Shown one piece after another: positions 24,583 to 37,152 of a stretch of 64,000 nt of DNA (positions are counted from its first letter, which is position 1; each line of letters begins with the position of its first letter). The position numbers and the translations under genes are program-made. The stretch comes from Reticulitermes lucifugus. Lineage: Eukaryota; Arthropoda; Insecta; Blattodea; Rhinotermitidae. The notes under the pieces were generated by a model, which saw nothing but the letters and a program-made list of their open reading frames with translations, did no database searches and was not told the origin of the DNA. The stretch lies in NCBI GenBank assembly GCA_026260175.1, contig JAKCWW010000310.1, forward strand, positions 21,026-85,025, written 5' to 3'.

Positions 24583-24665
24583 GTTTCATTCATTCTGTAG
24601 TCTGTCTTACGACAGGTCCGTAGCCTCTTCCAAAGCGAGTTCTCCATTGGGTTTAACAGAAGTAA
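24583..24665 (-). mobile_element. LINE-2 extreme 3' end
   Basis: TAGTCTGTCTTACGACAGGT and CTTCCAAAGCGAGTTCTCC match the 3' end of the LINE-2 copy at 45893 almost base for base, including the ATTCATT tail. On the minus strand it codes LWKRLRTCRKTDYRMNE. It explains one part of the 177-residue open frame at 24902-24369. Confidence 0.75.
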
Positions 24666-27600
24666 ATATTTGCGGCTCTTGAATATAAGTATAGTGCTAA
24701 GCAGATGATTTTTATTGTGACGCAAATTACTGTTGTTATCCGTAAATATTAAGTGCAGTGCAATACATGATTCTTGAAATTTTGTTTGTCTGTATAAGGA
24801 AAACATAAAAATGTTTGTGAGAAATTTAGAAGCCGGTTTCCGGTCTTCAGTTACTTCAAAATCAACAATATATCGACCAATAAACAAATTTCGAAAAAAC
24901 ACATTTTCGTTATTAAATAAGAAGCGAGGGCGATCACTACGTGCTGTGTTAGGAGAACGCTTACTGATACTGAAACGTGTACAAAATCACGTCCACGAAA
25001 ATCCTTAAGACGCCCATCCCAAGAAACCTGTGAAACAAAGTAATCTGTACAGGCAGTCACAAAAGAGTTTCTTTTGAAAATATGTAAATTTACAGTATTG
25101 CATGAACCCAAGTCTTTGTTTAGACAGTGCGGGCTTGTGACTGGTCCCGTGAAACACCGTGTAGTGGTGACGTCGATTCATTGCAAATGAGACAAATTAA
25201 ACGGTCACGTAAATACTCAATATGACATACACTGTGGGCAGATAGCCCACACGGCGGACTAAATGAAAGAAATAACTGGGCGCGCAGTATCGGCAATTTC
25301 TAGATAAGAAGTTCTGTGAGTCATACACCGGGAGTCAAGGATATCTGGGAGCTGCCTGCTGTGGCGTGAGACGTTTTATAATACACGTTGTCAATACAGA
25401 TCCTAAGAGAGGGTTAGTAGATTCCATGACCGGATTCCGCTTTCAGCTGCACACCCTGCAGTAAGCATCACTCCTACAAAGACAGGATCAACACTGTCAT
25501 GAATTGCTGTTTCGAGGAACGTAATAGGCAGCTGAGGATATCACCTGCACTCTCCTACCCCAGGGTGACACTAAAACACGAGCGGCGCTTCTCCTAGACT
25601 TCCCAGGTGAGGACCTTGATGGTTCTTCTCCTGCGCCTCACCATCACATACTCTTTGTACCTCAAAAGGCGGCAGTATAAGATAACAAGTTAACTTTTGC
25701 TTACTTTTTAATAAACTGCAAAGTGGCAAACAGAAGACCAGAGAACTTTTCAGCTTACTTCCCTTGTCTGTTCTCATCCTTGCAAAACCTTATCCGCCAG
25801 ATACTGCATCGGCTGTACAGCAAAGCCCTTAACATCAGCAGAGCCCTTCAAAACCTGCAGTTTAGAACCCGAATTTGTTTGGTGTGACGATTAATAAGCC
25901 ATTCAATGAAGTTAAACAGCAAACGCGATTTGTCTACGATAGTTCCCTCACATGTTGTTAAAATATAATGCCACGTATTTAATAAATTAAACAAGCATAA
26001 TCATATTTTCTTGTCTAGACTACTGGATTTCAAGACCAACGAAATAATCGCCCTTTACCTTTGCAAAATATTTTACCATGATGAAAATAATAATTTTATA
26101 AAATGTTAAGTAAGTAGGACACTTTTCTTACGCTATGCCTAACCACAACTTGGAAGTGAAGAACCGTTAATTCTATATCTCGAAGCTAGATGGCAGCTGT
26201 TACTCAGCCTGACGCTCCGGCTGCTCGTTTACCAAGGAGATAGCCCCTATGCCTATTGGATAGAAGGCTGATGACTGGGTGGACGTCGAGAACGAGTGTG
26301 CTGCAACAGCCCTTAGGTTGTACATGTGTGTTTCCATTTTTACTTTAAACACATGTAAAATGTCTGTGAAAGTTTTATAAAGAATAGGTCTAATTCCATT
26401 TATGAAGACTGTCTCAACCACGAAGCAAGGGTTACTTGAGTCGCTCAGATAACTCTGCAGGTAGCGAATCTCTTTAAGGAACATCCAGGCTGCATGTGTA
26501 CAGCTGAATATAACATTACCGTTTTCATATAAATGAATTTTGTTTCAGAAATTTTTGAACTCCCCAAGCATCACTTTTCGAGAAACCTATTGTAGTCGAG
26601 GTCTGTCTTCTGGACCATTATTTCAAATTGAAAGTAGACTATACGCTGTTGTGTTAGACGTTACGTCCAACCGTTCGCTAAAACAGCACACATGTAACTG
26701 TGAACACAGAATGTTAGATGTTCCATTTCAATTTCAAGATATCTCAATTCGACTATTCCTTTGTAAGTTATAAGAACAAACACTTTATTACAGTCAATGG
26801 AAAGCGAGGCTTACAACACTCCAAAACAGTCGCCTCTTACGTGAAGTGTCTTTATCTTGTTACAGTTTATTGAAATTACTTATATTCTTTCCAGAAATTA
26901 ATTTCAGCAAATGTATAAGTGAAATATTATGTGACGGCTTTCAGTTACGTGTGGAAATTACGTCAACTAAAAGCAATAGTCTTGGCGTTACTGTACATGA
27001 AACCTTATTAAATTACGTGTGTCTTCCATCAAAATCCTAATGAAGAATGAGGTAAAGAAACGGAGTCAAAAAAGAAAGGCTGCGAGGAAAGAGAAGGAAA
27101 GGGAAGGAAATAAATTAAATGCGGAGCAAAATAAACAGTTCTGTAAACTATCCTTCAATATTCTCCCATTATTGCTGGGCATCACTCTACCGGCTTTATA
27201 TGCAGATGAGTGAATCATTTTTGCTTTCCATTTTCAAACGTCATCACTTCGGGTGTCATTACTGCAAATGAAATAAATTGATCCATTTTTTTAAATGAAG
27301 CTGAGCGGACGAGTGTTAAGCATAAGTTAAGTCTGCTCGTTACTGTGCAAGGAAGTGTTATTGTAATTTGGCAGAGCGTCCATTCGTTAGCACCATTACC
27401 AGCCAGATATGACAAGCGATGCGGATCTATCGATATTCATTTGTTCACGTCACTCATCAGCTGATTCTGTGGATTTCTGCTGATCCGCGCGTTACGTATG
27501 CACTGCGAAATTCGTCATTTAGAAAACAGTTTTTTTTTGTCAGTGGTCGGGGTTTGCATATAATGCCCTTTGCTTTCAATTGGCCTGTAGTGTATTTTGG

Positions 27601-28055
27601 ACGCAATGTGAATTCCTCTTTCGCAATATCTTGCTCTCTGCTCCACATTCAGAAGTTAGTAAGCTAGGCAGTTTGTGCGCTGCTGAATTTATTTCCAGTG
27701 CCTGAACAATAATTACCACTCAATGATTAAATAACACATTCAGCTCCAATTAATTCTCCCCCCTGCATAATATGCAAAAGAAATTGAAAATTTAAATTGG
27801 TGACTTATTTAGTTTGCACATCAATTACTTAACGATTTATAAACACAGAAAATGATTGACATATAATATTCTCTGAACATTTAACTGTTGTCACAAGCAT
27901 TAATAAAGAACACATTTTCGGCGGTTTATTCTGATAAAGTATCCAAAGGAACTGAACTTGCCCACATATAAAGTGCTAAATATTAATATTTCTCTGTGGG
28001 TAGGGGTATGTAGAGGAAACAGCTGGCATAATATTGCAGTTAAAACTGTAAAGAT
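24666..28055. other. Unassigned AT-rich sequence
   Basis: About 3.4 kb with no gene, RNA or repeat that I can support. A purine-rich patch lies at 27045-27130. Confidence 0.45.
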
Positions 28056-28215
28056 AAGGTAAAGGTAAACGTGTAGTTGTCCCTGTGCAAGCCATGAAGG
28101 CGTATGTGGGAGGAGTAGTATAGCTCCACTCATTACAAAGCTTGGCATTAGACAGAAATTTGTCAGCTTCACACCCCTCCACTTTGACCCCTGAATAAGA
28201 AAGCCTACAACCCAC
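28056..28215 (-). mobile_element. SINE-D 3' part
   Basis: The plus strand starts with AAGGTAAAGGTAAAC, the complement of the family's CTTTACCTTTACC tail. It continues with GCAAGCCATGAAGGCGTATG and a GGAGGAGTAGTATAGCTCC block, matching the end of the copies at 32575 and 55535 in reverse. The tRNA-like head is not evident. Confidence 0.65.
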
Positions 28216-30284
28216 ACTCTGTGTCCAACACCCACACACAAGTTTTCGAAGTGAATTTTCTTGGGTGTGGTCCTCATACACAAACACTTATTTTGCTCTC
28301 ATATTAATTTATTGTATATAAAATCTTCGCCAAGTTCGGATTTTAAATATCGGCTGCTTTCTCCTCGTAACCAGTTTTGCCATCCTCAGAATTTGGTTTT
28401 GAATGTGGGTGATTTCGGCACCAAGACATCCAGATTTGTTGGGACAGAAATGTGGGAGCCTGGTGAATCCATTCCACACACACAGAACTTACTTATATTT
28501 TATAAGATTAATTTTAATACTTTCTCGCCTTTTTGCCTAGCTGTTCCGCGTGGACTATTCCCGTCAGAATCTGCGAATAAATTTTGTATGTATTTTGGTT
28601 TATCCTCGTCTGATGCCCCACTTCCTGATAAGATTGAGCATTCTGCTTCCAGGAACGTGACGCCGAATGTTGGCAGTCTAATTACACAACATAGAATCAA
28701 CAGTTATTTAGCGTTGTATTTCTTGAAATATAAACCGTATAAGATTCTGTAATTGAAATTTGTTGACCTGAATAAACCTCAGGCTATGTTTATAAATTAT
28801 GTCACCAATTTTGTAGGAAGAGCCATGCTTTATAAAAGAGACAAGTTAAATTCGAGCATCGTGTAATATTTACTCGACGTACCTGCAGACAGTTCCTTAG
28901 GTGGACTAACTTCTTTACATGACAGTGATGATGACAATGAAAAGTTACCATTGCATTTTAAGGCAAGCAGTTATCAAACGTCGCTATTGTGTGTTAGTCA
29001 TTCCTATTTTGTTTTTGAGGTGTTTCATTTTCGATTTGCGGAGTGAAGACAAGTTATTCTGTCTTACGTTTTTGTTTGTTTTCGTCAGTCTTTTCAGAAA
29101 AAGTTCTGGGAAGTCCGGGATAGTAGCTGGAAATAAACCGGGTTCTTCCATTTCATTACACCATCGTGCCATTCAGCTATTTGGTAAAAAAATCCAGTCG
29201 TAAAACTGCCCAACAATCAATCAATAAAAAAAGGCAGGTAAATATTGTGAATCCTACCCCATAATTTTTTTTTCGAAATACACGTAGTAAAGGTGCCATG
29301 TTAGGAAATGACCATGGAAACCTTTTCGCGCAGCAGTTTTCATTTGACCGATTCCATAAAATTTCTCACTGTATGGAAGACACGGGACAGCAGCAACTTA
29401 CTGGCTCCGGAAAGAAGGAAACCAAACTCTCCCTTCCGCCTCTGCAAGAGTAATGCAGTTATCTGGACGACTCTAGTATATAACAATATATTAACCATAG
29501 CCAATACCTGGTATGGTTAAACCGACGAGGCGCGGTCATACTTTTAGCACAGAGACGCTAGCCCTTAGATAATAATAAAAATGTCGCATCCCTACAAACT
29601 CCGTTGCTACTTTTGCAGAAAGAAAAGGACGACAGATCCTTTTCCACTAAAAAAACAGATAATAGGCCTTTGAAACCAGGCGCAAGCGACAACGTCGGAG
29701 AGAGGTGAAGTAGTTCCCCTCTTTACTAAAAGCGAACATAGATCATTTCTGTAATGGCGCAATGAATCTTGATGTCCACACTGATCAAATTTAATCCTCA
29801 GATGCTCGAATGCCATTTGTTATATAAAAGGAAGGCAACACGACGGGAGAGAAAGGGCTTGCTGACCGGACGAAGGGATGAGAAAGAAGCAAATGCCGCA
29901 AGGGAAGGGACGCAGGCTGAAAAGTTTTAACAATCCTCAGTTTCTTGCTTATTTCGTGATGCTCATATTTTGGTGAAAACAGGGAAGACACAGACGATAC
30001 TGACCTTGTAGTTTATATTTTTATGTAAGCGTGAATACACAGGATGTAAGCATGGTAAGGAACGGACCCATGGTCTTCAGGTTCTACCGTGAGGCTTCTT
30101 CATCGCTAAATAATAAAAATTCAAAATAGGCCTGTAAGGGGGCCATGAACGATATGTACAAAATAACAAAAAATAAACAGCAGAGAATGTCTAATCCCGA
30201 ATGCACCGCATTAAAGAACGAATGCGTCAACCCAACGTTCCTCAGCCCACAGAATCATGAACACGTTCCATCATTTCTCTCCAT
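28216..30284. other. Unassigned sequence
   Basis: No gene supported. Open frames of up to 163 residues (28261-28752) have no recognisable domain. Confidence 0.45.
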
Positions 30285-30460
30285 TTCGTAAGAATTTACA
30301 GTTCCAGTCCAGCAAACTACTATTCCTTTCTCTTCCTTGGCTCCTTTTTTTCCTCTATTTTCCTATCGCATTCTGGCTTTTTTCGTCTTCCTTGGTCTCA
30401 TTCTTTCTTTCACTCTCTTTTCTTTTCTCTGTCTCTGTATTTTTCCTTCCTCTTATTTAA
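30285..30460. repeat. Degenerate pyrimidine-rich tract
   Basis: The plus strand is dominated by C and T in TTCCT and CTTTT words. It produces a spurious 67-residue L/S/F-rich open frame. Confidence 0.65.
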
Positions 30461-32391
30461 TAAATTTGTTATTTGGCATGCAGTAAAGTAGACAGGCAAA
30501 TGTAAACCTACCTAGTTTGTTGGTTACTGTTGTCAATTGTCATGGATGTGGAAGAAGGAGGCCATGAGTATATAAGGGTACTTACCGCAAGAGACTGGGA
30601 CAGACACATATAAGCTCTTGATTTCCGTGATATGATCCGAGATTAGCACCGGAGTGCCTACTAAATAAAAAGTCCAGTTTTTTACCACTACATCGACCTG
30701 CTCGGTAATATAATTTATATATCTATTGTTACTAGCTAAACAATAAATTTTTTCCTAAACGAGGGATGTGGTGTTGCAAAGAATGCAGCTGGGTGCACTG
30801 TATACAGAAAGGGGAACGCGCACTTCTTCTCCTTTTGTTCAAGCATCAAATACTGACATTTTTTATTAGCAACTGGCACAGAAAAGTTTTGTTTCTTGTC
30901 AAAAGATCCGGCATCGGTCCACGGTTCGGAGAATCCAGAAGTTCTGTTTCCTGTCAAACACCCTAGGAAGCAGGAAATATGTATATTTCTGAAGCTGATG
31001 ATTTTGTGGCAAGCGAAAATATGGAAATAACACGAAGATATGGGTTTCATATAACATTTTTACTTCATTTAATTGCTTCCTTCTGTCTGACTTCTTTCCC
31101 GTCCGTTTCTGCACCTTGAACATTCTTCTAACATCACTCGAAAATTTACGTGACAAACAGTGATGTGTGGCTGTTAATGTAAAGGGCAATATAGAACCCT
31201 AACTAGCTAATTACACGAAGCAAAGATCCTGTCTTGAGAACCTAATGATCCCTCAGCTTGTCAAGTGATTACCCACACTTTATAGAAGCTGAAACTTTAT
31301 TACAGCATTCACAGGAGCCATGCACTCATCCCTTTCCTTAAATACATGAATCCATTCCAAAACCCTACACATTACTGGTACATAATTGTGCGTGTATAAT
31401 GTACATTGAGTTTTGTAACAGCCCAACCGAAAGCCGAACGTGTATCTATGGTTTATGGGTCACCCCGAAGCTACTGACTCTGCCATCTGAGTCCAATTTC
31501 TTAAAAAAATCTTTGAACAAATCCTCAAACCGAGATGATCACAGAAGTTTCCACGCAAAGTCCGAGTCCTGTTGTGGGCAATTATTTAAAAATAAAACCC
31601 GTACACGATAATTAAACCAAACCTTTTCCTATTGTAAGGAATTTCTAGGAAACCTGAGCAATTTCTATTGCCCTGCACAGCCAATTCATCACGCAGGCAT
31701 GCATACTATCATCTTTGGCGATAGAACACATAATTTATGAAATCATTCAACCTACCCATCCCCTCACCTGTTTCTCTCTATGTATATATTTCAAAATGAG
31801 GAAAGAGAAGAGGCAGAGAGAGATATGGGATCGAAAAGGCCACCTCGGATGAGGTTTGCTTCCTCCTCCTCCTCCTTTAGAATCAAGCTTGTACAACGTT
31901 GTAATGTATTGCATAGCTCCGTCCATGTATTGAAACCGGTCGTATTTATGGCTCCATTAAGGCTTCGTTTAAATCATACCCCAACTGCCCTTCTAACTAC
32001 AATTGTGGGTCGGGGGTAGTTCTGGCGAGTTTGCGGGGTCGCGAGGAAAAGTCGCGACAACGAAGGGTTTATGGGTGGAGGAGGGTGGTTGAAGTTAGAA
32101 TAAGAGGCTTGCAGAAATTTCCTCTTACTAATGGACGGAAACCAAACATTGCTTAGAGAAGAGATACGAGCGTCGACGAGTAATATACTGCTGTTTCGTT
32201 ACGTACTTCCCCGGCAATATTATCGGTTAAAGATTTCACATACAAATGTTTCAAATTTTATATAAAAAAAAGGACTCTTAAAGGTAGAGCGTTATACAGG
32301 CTGTGGGCCTGTGGGATGTGACACCATGTAGTCTTGTAGGGGGAGAGCAACTTTTGGAGAAACATGTTGCTACCTTTTCTTAAAACCTTAA
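30461..32391. other. Unassigned sequence
   Basis: No gene or repeat recognised apart from short simple runs. Confidence 0.45.
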
Positions 32392-32555
32392 GATGGAGAA
32401 AGCATTTAAATCGACCTTAAAGAAATCGGTTGGTAGAGCGTGGACCGTAATCAACTAGATCAGCATAAGGAAAGTTGTGGGCTTTTGTGAATACTGTAAT
32501 GAAGCTTTGGTTTCTATAAAATGCGGGGAATTTCTTGACCAGCTGAGGAACTAAG
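32392..32555 (+). mobile_element. LINE-1 3' relic
   Basis: A degraded WAFVNTVMKL matches the [13 protein letters not shown] landmark. It is followed by AAATGCGGGGAATTTCTTGA and CCAGCTGAGGAACT, the 3' untranslated blocks seen at 2738. The final TCTCAAGAAGGACTCT block is absent, so the 3' end is lost here. Confidence 0.75.
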
Positions 32556-32574
32556 ATTTGCAAGAATGCATCTG

Positions 32575-32858
32575 GTATAGTGACCAGGCTATGGGCTAAA
32601 CTGTGCGGAGTGCGAATCCCGCTAGGAGCAATAGATTTTCTCTTCTCCGAAACGTCCTGACCGGCTCTGGGAGTCCACCAGTCTCCCAGTCAATGGTTAT
32701 AGGGGTTGTTTCCCTCAGATAAAGCGTCGAGGGCGTGAAGTTAACCACTTACCACCAGCTAGTGCCGAGGCTAAGAACAAGTGCAGCTATATTTCTACTC
32801 CCCCTACATGCCATGATGCTGTGGAAATGGAAATCTTTACCTTTACCTCTTACTGTGC
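32575..32858 (+). mobile_element. SINE-D, nearly full length
   Basis: A weak tRNA-like head (GTGCGGAGTGCGAATCCCGC has a B-box-like CGAATCCC) leads into a body with CCAGTCTCCCAGTCAATGG, GTTTCCCTCAGATAAAG, GGGCGTGAAGTTAACCACTT and AGTGCCGAGGCTAAGAACAA. It ends in ATCTTTACCTTTACCT. The block order is the same as in the copies at 33900, 55535 and 62623. Confidence 0.75.
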
Positions 32859-33860
32859 TCCATGGAGATAGCATTTTCCTCCGAACTGTTGGTAACCACC
32901 TACAAGACTACAGGCTATAACGAGCAGAATCTCACAATCTGAGCACTGATCAGGGTAAAAACATGACATCTTATAAAGCGTTTGCATCTAAACAAAAACG
33001 TTAAGCTACTGTAACATTAGTGTTTATTTCGGGTTTTTTAAAATCACGGATCAAGAAGATCGTATAAAATACCATAAATTACTTACACGTTACTTTATTT
33101 TACACAGTTTTAGTTTCGGAGCGCAGGTTGACGTTTTGAATAATTATAAGCCACTTAATGAAATTTATATATAATGGAGTTATCTTGTATGCCTTAGTAA
33201 ATAGCATATAGAGGCCTACAGTAGAGGTAAGACTTGAACCGCATTTTGATAAAATTAGTTGGATCTTCCCCTCAGAGATTCATAATGAAAGACATGTAAG
33301 ATGTAAGAGAGATAAACGGAGACAGAGACAACTTTTGAAAGTAAAAAGGCTTTCGTAAATTTCGACTAAAAATGGCTGGAGTTGTGGCAAACGGGACAGA
33401 ACTTACCTTTGCGTGACCGACGCAAATGAAGGGGCCGGGCATAAGTCAAAGGTTTATAATTTATTAACCTAGCTTTGTGCTTGTCCTGTTTGTCACTACA
33501 ACGTTACAAAGTTCCTAAAGGGAACGAGAATATAAAAACGAAATAACTTGCTAGAAGCAGCGGGTTAGAGAGCACAGGAACGGGTGATCAACTAATGGGT
33601 TGACTGATTTATTGAATGCATAAATACGTGACCAATTAAATGACTGATGAATTAACTAACTAACTGACTGACAAACTGACTGGCTGGATTAAGAAGTGAT
33701 ACAAGGAAATCAATGGGAAAAGGAGAGCAAGAAAATAAGGAGGACATTTAGGATAGTAGTGTTAGAAGAAGTGTCTTATTAAAAGAAGGTAAGAAGTAGA
33801 AAAAATGGAAATGGAGGAAGACAGGGGAGAGCATAAAAATACGAAAGCAGCATCAGGTGC
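32859..33860. other. Unassigned AT-rich sequence
   Basis: No gene seen. A degenerate (ACTG)-type simple repeat lies at 33655-33690 and purine-rich sequence at 33710-33850. Confidence 0.45.
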
Positions 33861-33880
33861 AGTAGTAGTAGTAGTAGTAG
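33861..33880 (+). repeat. (AGT)n microsatellite
   Basis: Six and a half uninterrupted AGT units, continuing imperfectly to 33893. Confidence 0.9.
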
Positions 33881-33899
33881 CAGCGGTAGTAATGTCTAC

Positions 33900-34162
33900 G
33901 TAAAATGACACGAAGCTACAGGAGAGTAGAACTATAGCTCTACTCATTCCTAACCTCGGCCCTAGATGCGTGTTGGAGGTCAACGCCAAACTCCGGTCGC
34001 TTTACTTCCGGGAAAAAGCCCCGATACGCATTTTATAGGAGGCTGGGTGTGCCTCGGGGCCAGTCTCGACGCGTGTGGAAAGTAGCGCTCCCACGGGGGT
34101 TCGAATCCCGAAGAGTCCAGCCGGTAGCAAGTCGCTATACCGACTGAGCCATCCCAGCCGCC
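33900..34162 (-). mobile_element. SINE-D with well-preserved tRNA-like head
   Basis: Minus strand: GGCGGCTGGGATGGCTCAGT opens the element, with A box TGGCTCAGTCGG. It is followed by the B-box-like GGATTCGAACCCC, then CCAGCCTCCTATAAAATGCG, GCGACCGGAGTTTGGCG, TAGGGCCGAGGTTAGGAATG and a final CTACTCTCCTGTAGC block. The CTTTACC tail is eroded. This copy shows that the family is tRNA-derived. Confidence 0.8.
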
Positions 34163-34799
34163 AGTAGCAACAGTAGTAGTATTTAAAGAAGAAGAAGAAA
34201 TTTGCTCCCTGAAGTGAAAATAAGAAAACTGGTGGGATTCCGTCAGAGATTTCCTGCTTACTAAAATTGGTCTCACTCAGTAAAATGAGTGACCATCCCC
34301 CCCCTCATCCTCATTCAGTCTTGGGCTAGGTCAAAGTGCGCGATCATGTCTTCTGTTAACTTCGAATTCCATGAGTATCAAGGCTGTAAGCCTACGGGCA
34401 CACTAACCGAACAGATCACAGTCTTGTCGATTAAAGTTTTGCTCGCGAAGACGCTGCAATGCACATCGATTTATTTTGCATAAAATTCCTACATATATCT
34501 GTGACACTGCTTAAGTCCGGCTGAGTGGATTTGAGTGAGCGTCTGAATTTGCATCATTTTACTACCGAGTCAGACTTCATTCCACTCGACTGAACTCGAT
34601 CTCATTAGTGTGCTAGCAGCATTAGTGTCTAGGACTGCTACCGTTTTGTGTTCAAAGAAGTTCTAGATGCTTTATTTGAGATTGCTGTGCTTCGTTGTTA
34701 TTCATTATTAAACAGTTACAGTGAGAAGTCAAATTCTGTGCGGTTCTTTCTTATTCTGACTTCTTTCTACTTACTCACTGCAGGTGCAGAGGGTTATTT
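34163..34799. other. Unassigned sequence
   Basis: A short GAA run at about 34187. No gene recognised. Confidence 0.45.
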
Positions 34800-35008
34800 T
34801 TGCAACTGATCACACTAAATGACACACACACACATTCGGTAGGACTCCTCTGGACGAGGGACCAGCCCGTCGCAGAGGCCTCTACCTGACAACACACAAC
34901 AGTCACAAGGGACAAATTTCCATGCCGGAGTGGAATTCGAACCCGCAATCCCAGCAAGCGAGCGGCCGAAGACTCACGCCTTAGACCGCGCTGCCACCAG
35001 GATCGGCA
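34800..35008 (-). mobile_element. SINE-C (tRNA-derived)
   Basis: Minus strand: GCCGATCCTGGTGGCAGCGC begins the head, with GTGGCAGCGCGGTCTAAGG as A box region. GGGTTCGAATTCC is the B box. The body contains GCCTCTGCGACGGGCTGGTC and CCTCGTCCAGAGGAGTCCTA, then a (GTGT) run. The copy at 56190 matches it along the whole length in the opposite orientation. Confidence 0.82.
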
Positions 35009-35199
35009 TTTTGTGTAGTAATAAGTAATAAACAGGACTACAAATTCCACATGAAACATAGACAATATGATGTATATTCATTAACTTGTGATTCTTGGTG
35101 CCACCTGGTAAATATTGTTTACAATAATTAATTCTAACAAGAAGTTACAGTATATTCTCGAATTTAACAGGTGACTTCCATTGACTAGATGAGTCGTTT
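35009..35199. other. Unassigned AT-rich sequence
   Basis: No feature recognised. Confidence 0.4.
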
Positions 35200-35365
35200 T
35201 ACTTCAGCCTGTAAGATGACTGACCACGGGATTGACTGACTGGGTTCAATTCTCAGTAGGGGCAGGTACTTTAACATCATCCAGACGGGCACTGAAATAC
35301 TCGCAGTCTCCTGCCCATCTGGGAACTTTTCTCAGGGAGTAGAGGAGCCGGAGCTTTAAAATAAA
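35200..35365 (+). mobile_element. Possible SINE fragment
   Basis: GACTGGGTTCAATTCTCAGT resembles a B box, and the following CAGTCTCCTGCCCATCTGG and TTTTCTCAGGGAGTAG look SINE-like. No second copy is present in this window to confirm it. Confidence 0.3.
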
Positions 35366-36925
35366 CACTTATATTTATCTAATACCGGGACAGTTATCTA
35401 CAGGTCCCTTACACGTCTGCAAATAATCTATGCCTTTTTCATTAGGCGTTCATTTTCCTATCAAGTGCCGAAAACATATAATTCAGGAAAGTGGACTAGA
35501 AGAAGTGTGGAGGCGACCCTTTACATTCGTCTGATTTAAGGGTGTATAATGCTTGGAGCCTTACCTCAACGCGCTGAACGCAGTTAGGTACAAACACAAC
35601 GGTATCTTGTATCTGTAATATCAATCCACTACTCGTAGGATTAACACGTCTACGCTGCACTTACATAAAGTCGCTGCCTAAACTCTTAGCGCTATTTGGC
35701 ACAACTTTACATCTCTTGTACTTCAAAAGAGGAATATCAGGCTTCCTTCTTTCCACCCTCTTTCTTCTTTTCTAACATTTTACGGCCATATATTTTTTTT
35801 TCAGATTCAAAATTTCGAACTAAACCCGTTGACATCATGCGTTATCGACAAAATTAATAGCCTCAGTTCTTTTTCCTTCCTTTCGTCATCATTTTTAAAC
35901 TCAAAAACACTTTTTCGTCACAACCGCTACCACTGTCCCCCATTCAAAAACATGAAAAAGTTAACACATACTTATCTACAGCTTCGTAAATAATAAATTG
36001 AAATTACTTTTTCGTACGCCAAGAGCTAGCTGTAGGAGCCACCTTAATGCAAAGAGAGAAGGCGTTTTGAAGAGGGGTTAGGGGTTGAGGGCCTGGAAAT
36101 TGGAGATGTGCTGCGACACAAAATAACTTATGGTTCACTTTTTTGTTATTATTCTCAGCTCTCTTGTATGGGACGAAGAAAACACAACAGACGGTCACAT
36201 ACGTCGGCATAGCTTCAACAACAGAAGTATGGGGGTTGGTGGGGGAGGGGCGATCGACGACGGTGGCTGGTGTGAGATATACATTAATAGGAAGTTCTGT
36301 CTCTTTCTCTCGGCCGCCTATTCTCAAAATTCGAAATGATTTGTGCTTCTCTATACGAAGTAACACTGGTGGCGGTAGGGAGAATGGGTGGCGAAGTGGG
36401 TGGCGTCGGTCGGTTGTTCCCTTTTCTCTTTCCTTTCCTTTGCCTTCTCTATTCTGCTTTACTGGGAAAGTGCAATTTACAGATAAACTCCGAGAGCTAT
36501 GATTTACGTCTGAAAGCTTGATAAACTCATATTCCCTGCTTGAGTGAGTAATATCTGCATAAAACCTTGAATAGGATTACAAATGTTCATAAATTGTGTG
36601 TGCCATAATTCAGTCAAGCCAAGCAAGCAAGCCAGCGGGAGGAGTATTCTGGGTAGGGACACGATTTGGGGGGGGGAAGGAGTACGAGAAGAGAAGGCAG
36701 GCCCAGGCGATGCTTTATGATGGCAGATAGATACGTTGTTTGATCTATGGGGCCGACAGCCTCCGTGTCTGCCTACCGCTCGTGGGAAGGAGAGATGGTC
36801 TTACCTTTGTTTCATGTCCTTCAGCACTGAAGGCGCGCATTTCTATTTTGAAGTACGTGAAACTGACACATGCCATTACCGACGAATTTTGCAGCTTCTA
36901 TGTCCCACCTGATGCAGAACTGTGA
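35366..36925. other. Unassigned sequence
   Basis: No gene supported. A GC-richer patch at 36140-36460 gives opposed open frames of about 120 residues without known domains. A poly-G run lies at 36668-36676. Confidence 0.45.
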
Positions 36926-37152
36926 AGGTCAGAGCATTCAAGAAGACGAAGATGAAAATGGAGGAAGAAGTGAAAATCACGGGGAAAGGAGGGAGGCAGA
37001 GAGGAGAAACTTAGAGTAGAGGAAGAAGGAGAATGATATACGAAGCAGAAATGCAGGAGATGAAGGCCGATGAAGGCCAGACAAACGAAAAAGATAAAGG
37101 AGTTGAAAGAGACAGTAAAGAGTAAAAGGAACAGAAAAGAAGAAAACAGAAT
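36926..37152. repeat. Degenerate purine-rich tract
   Basis: The plus strand is mostly A and G. A small perfect tandem, GATGAAGGCC twice, lies at about 37059-37078. Confidence 0.65.

Noticed and set aside
24369-24902. 177-residue minus-strand open frame, the longest without N
   Set aside because: One part is the LINE-2 tail and the rest has no recognisable motif or coding bias.
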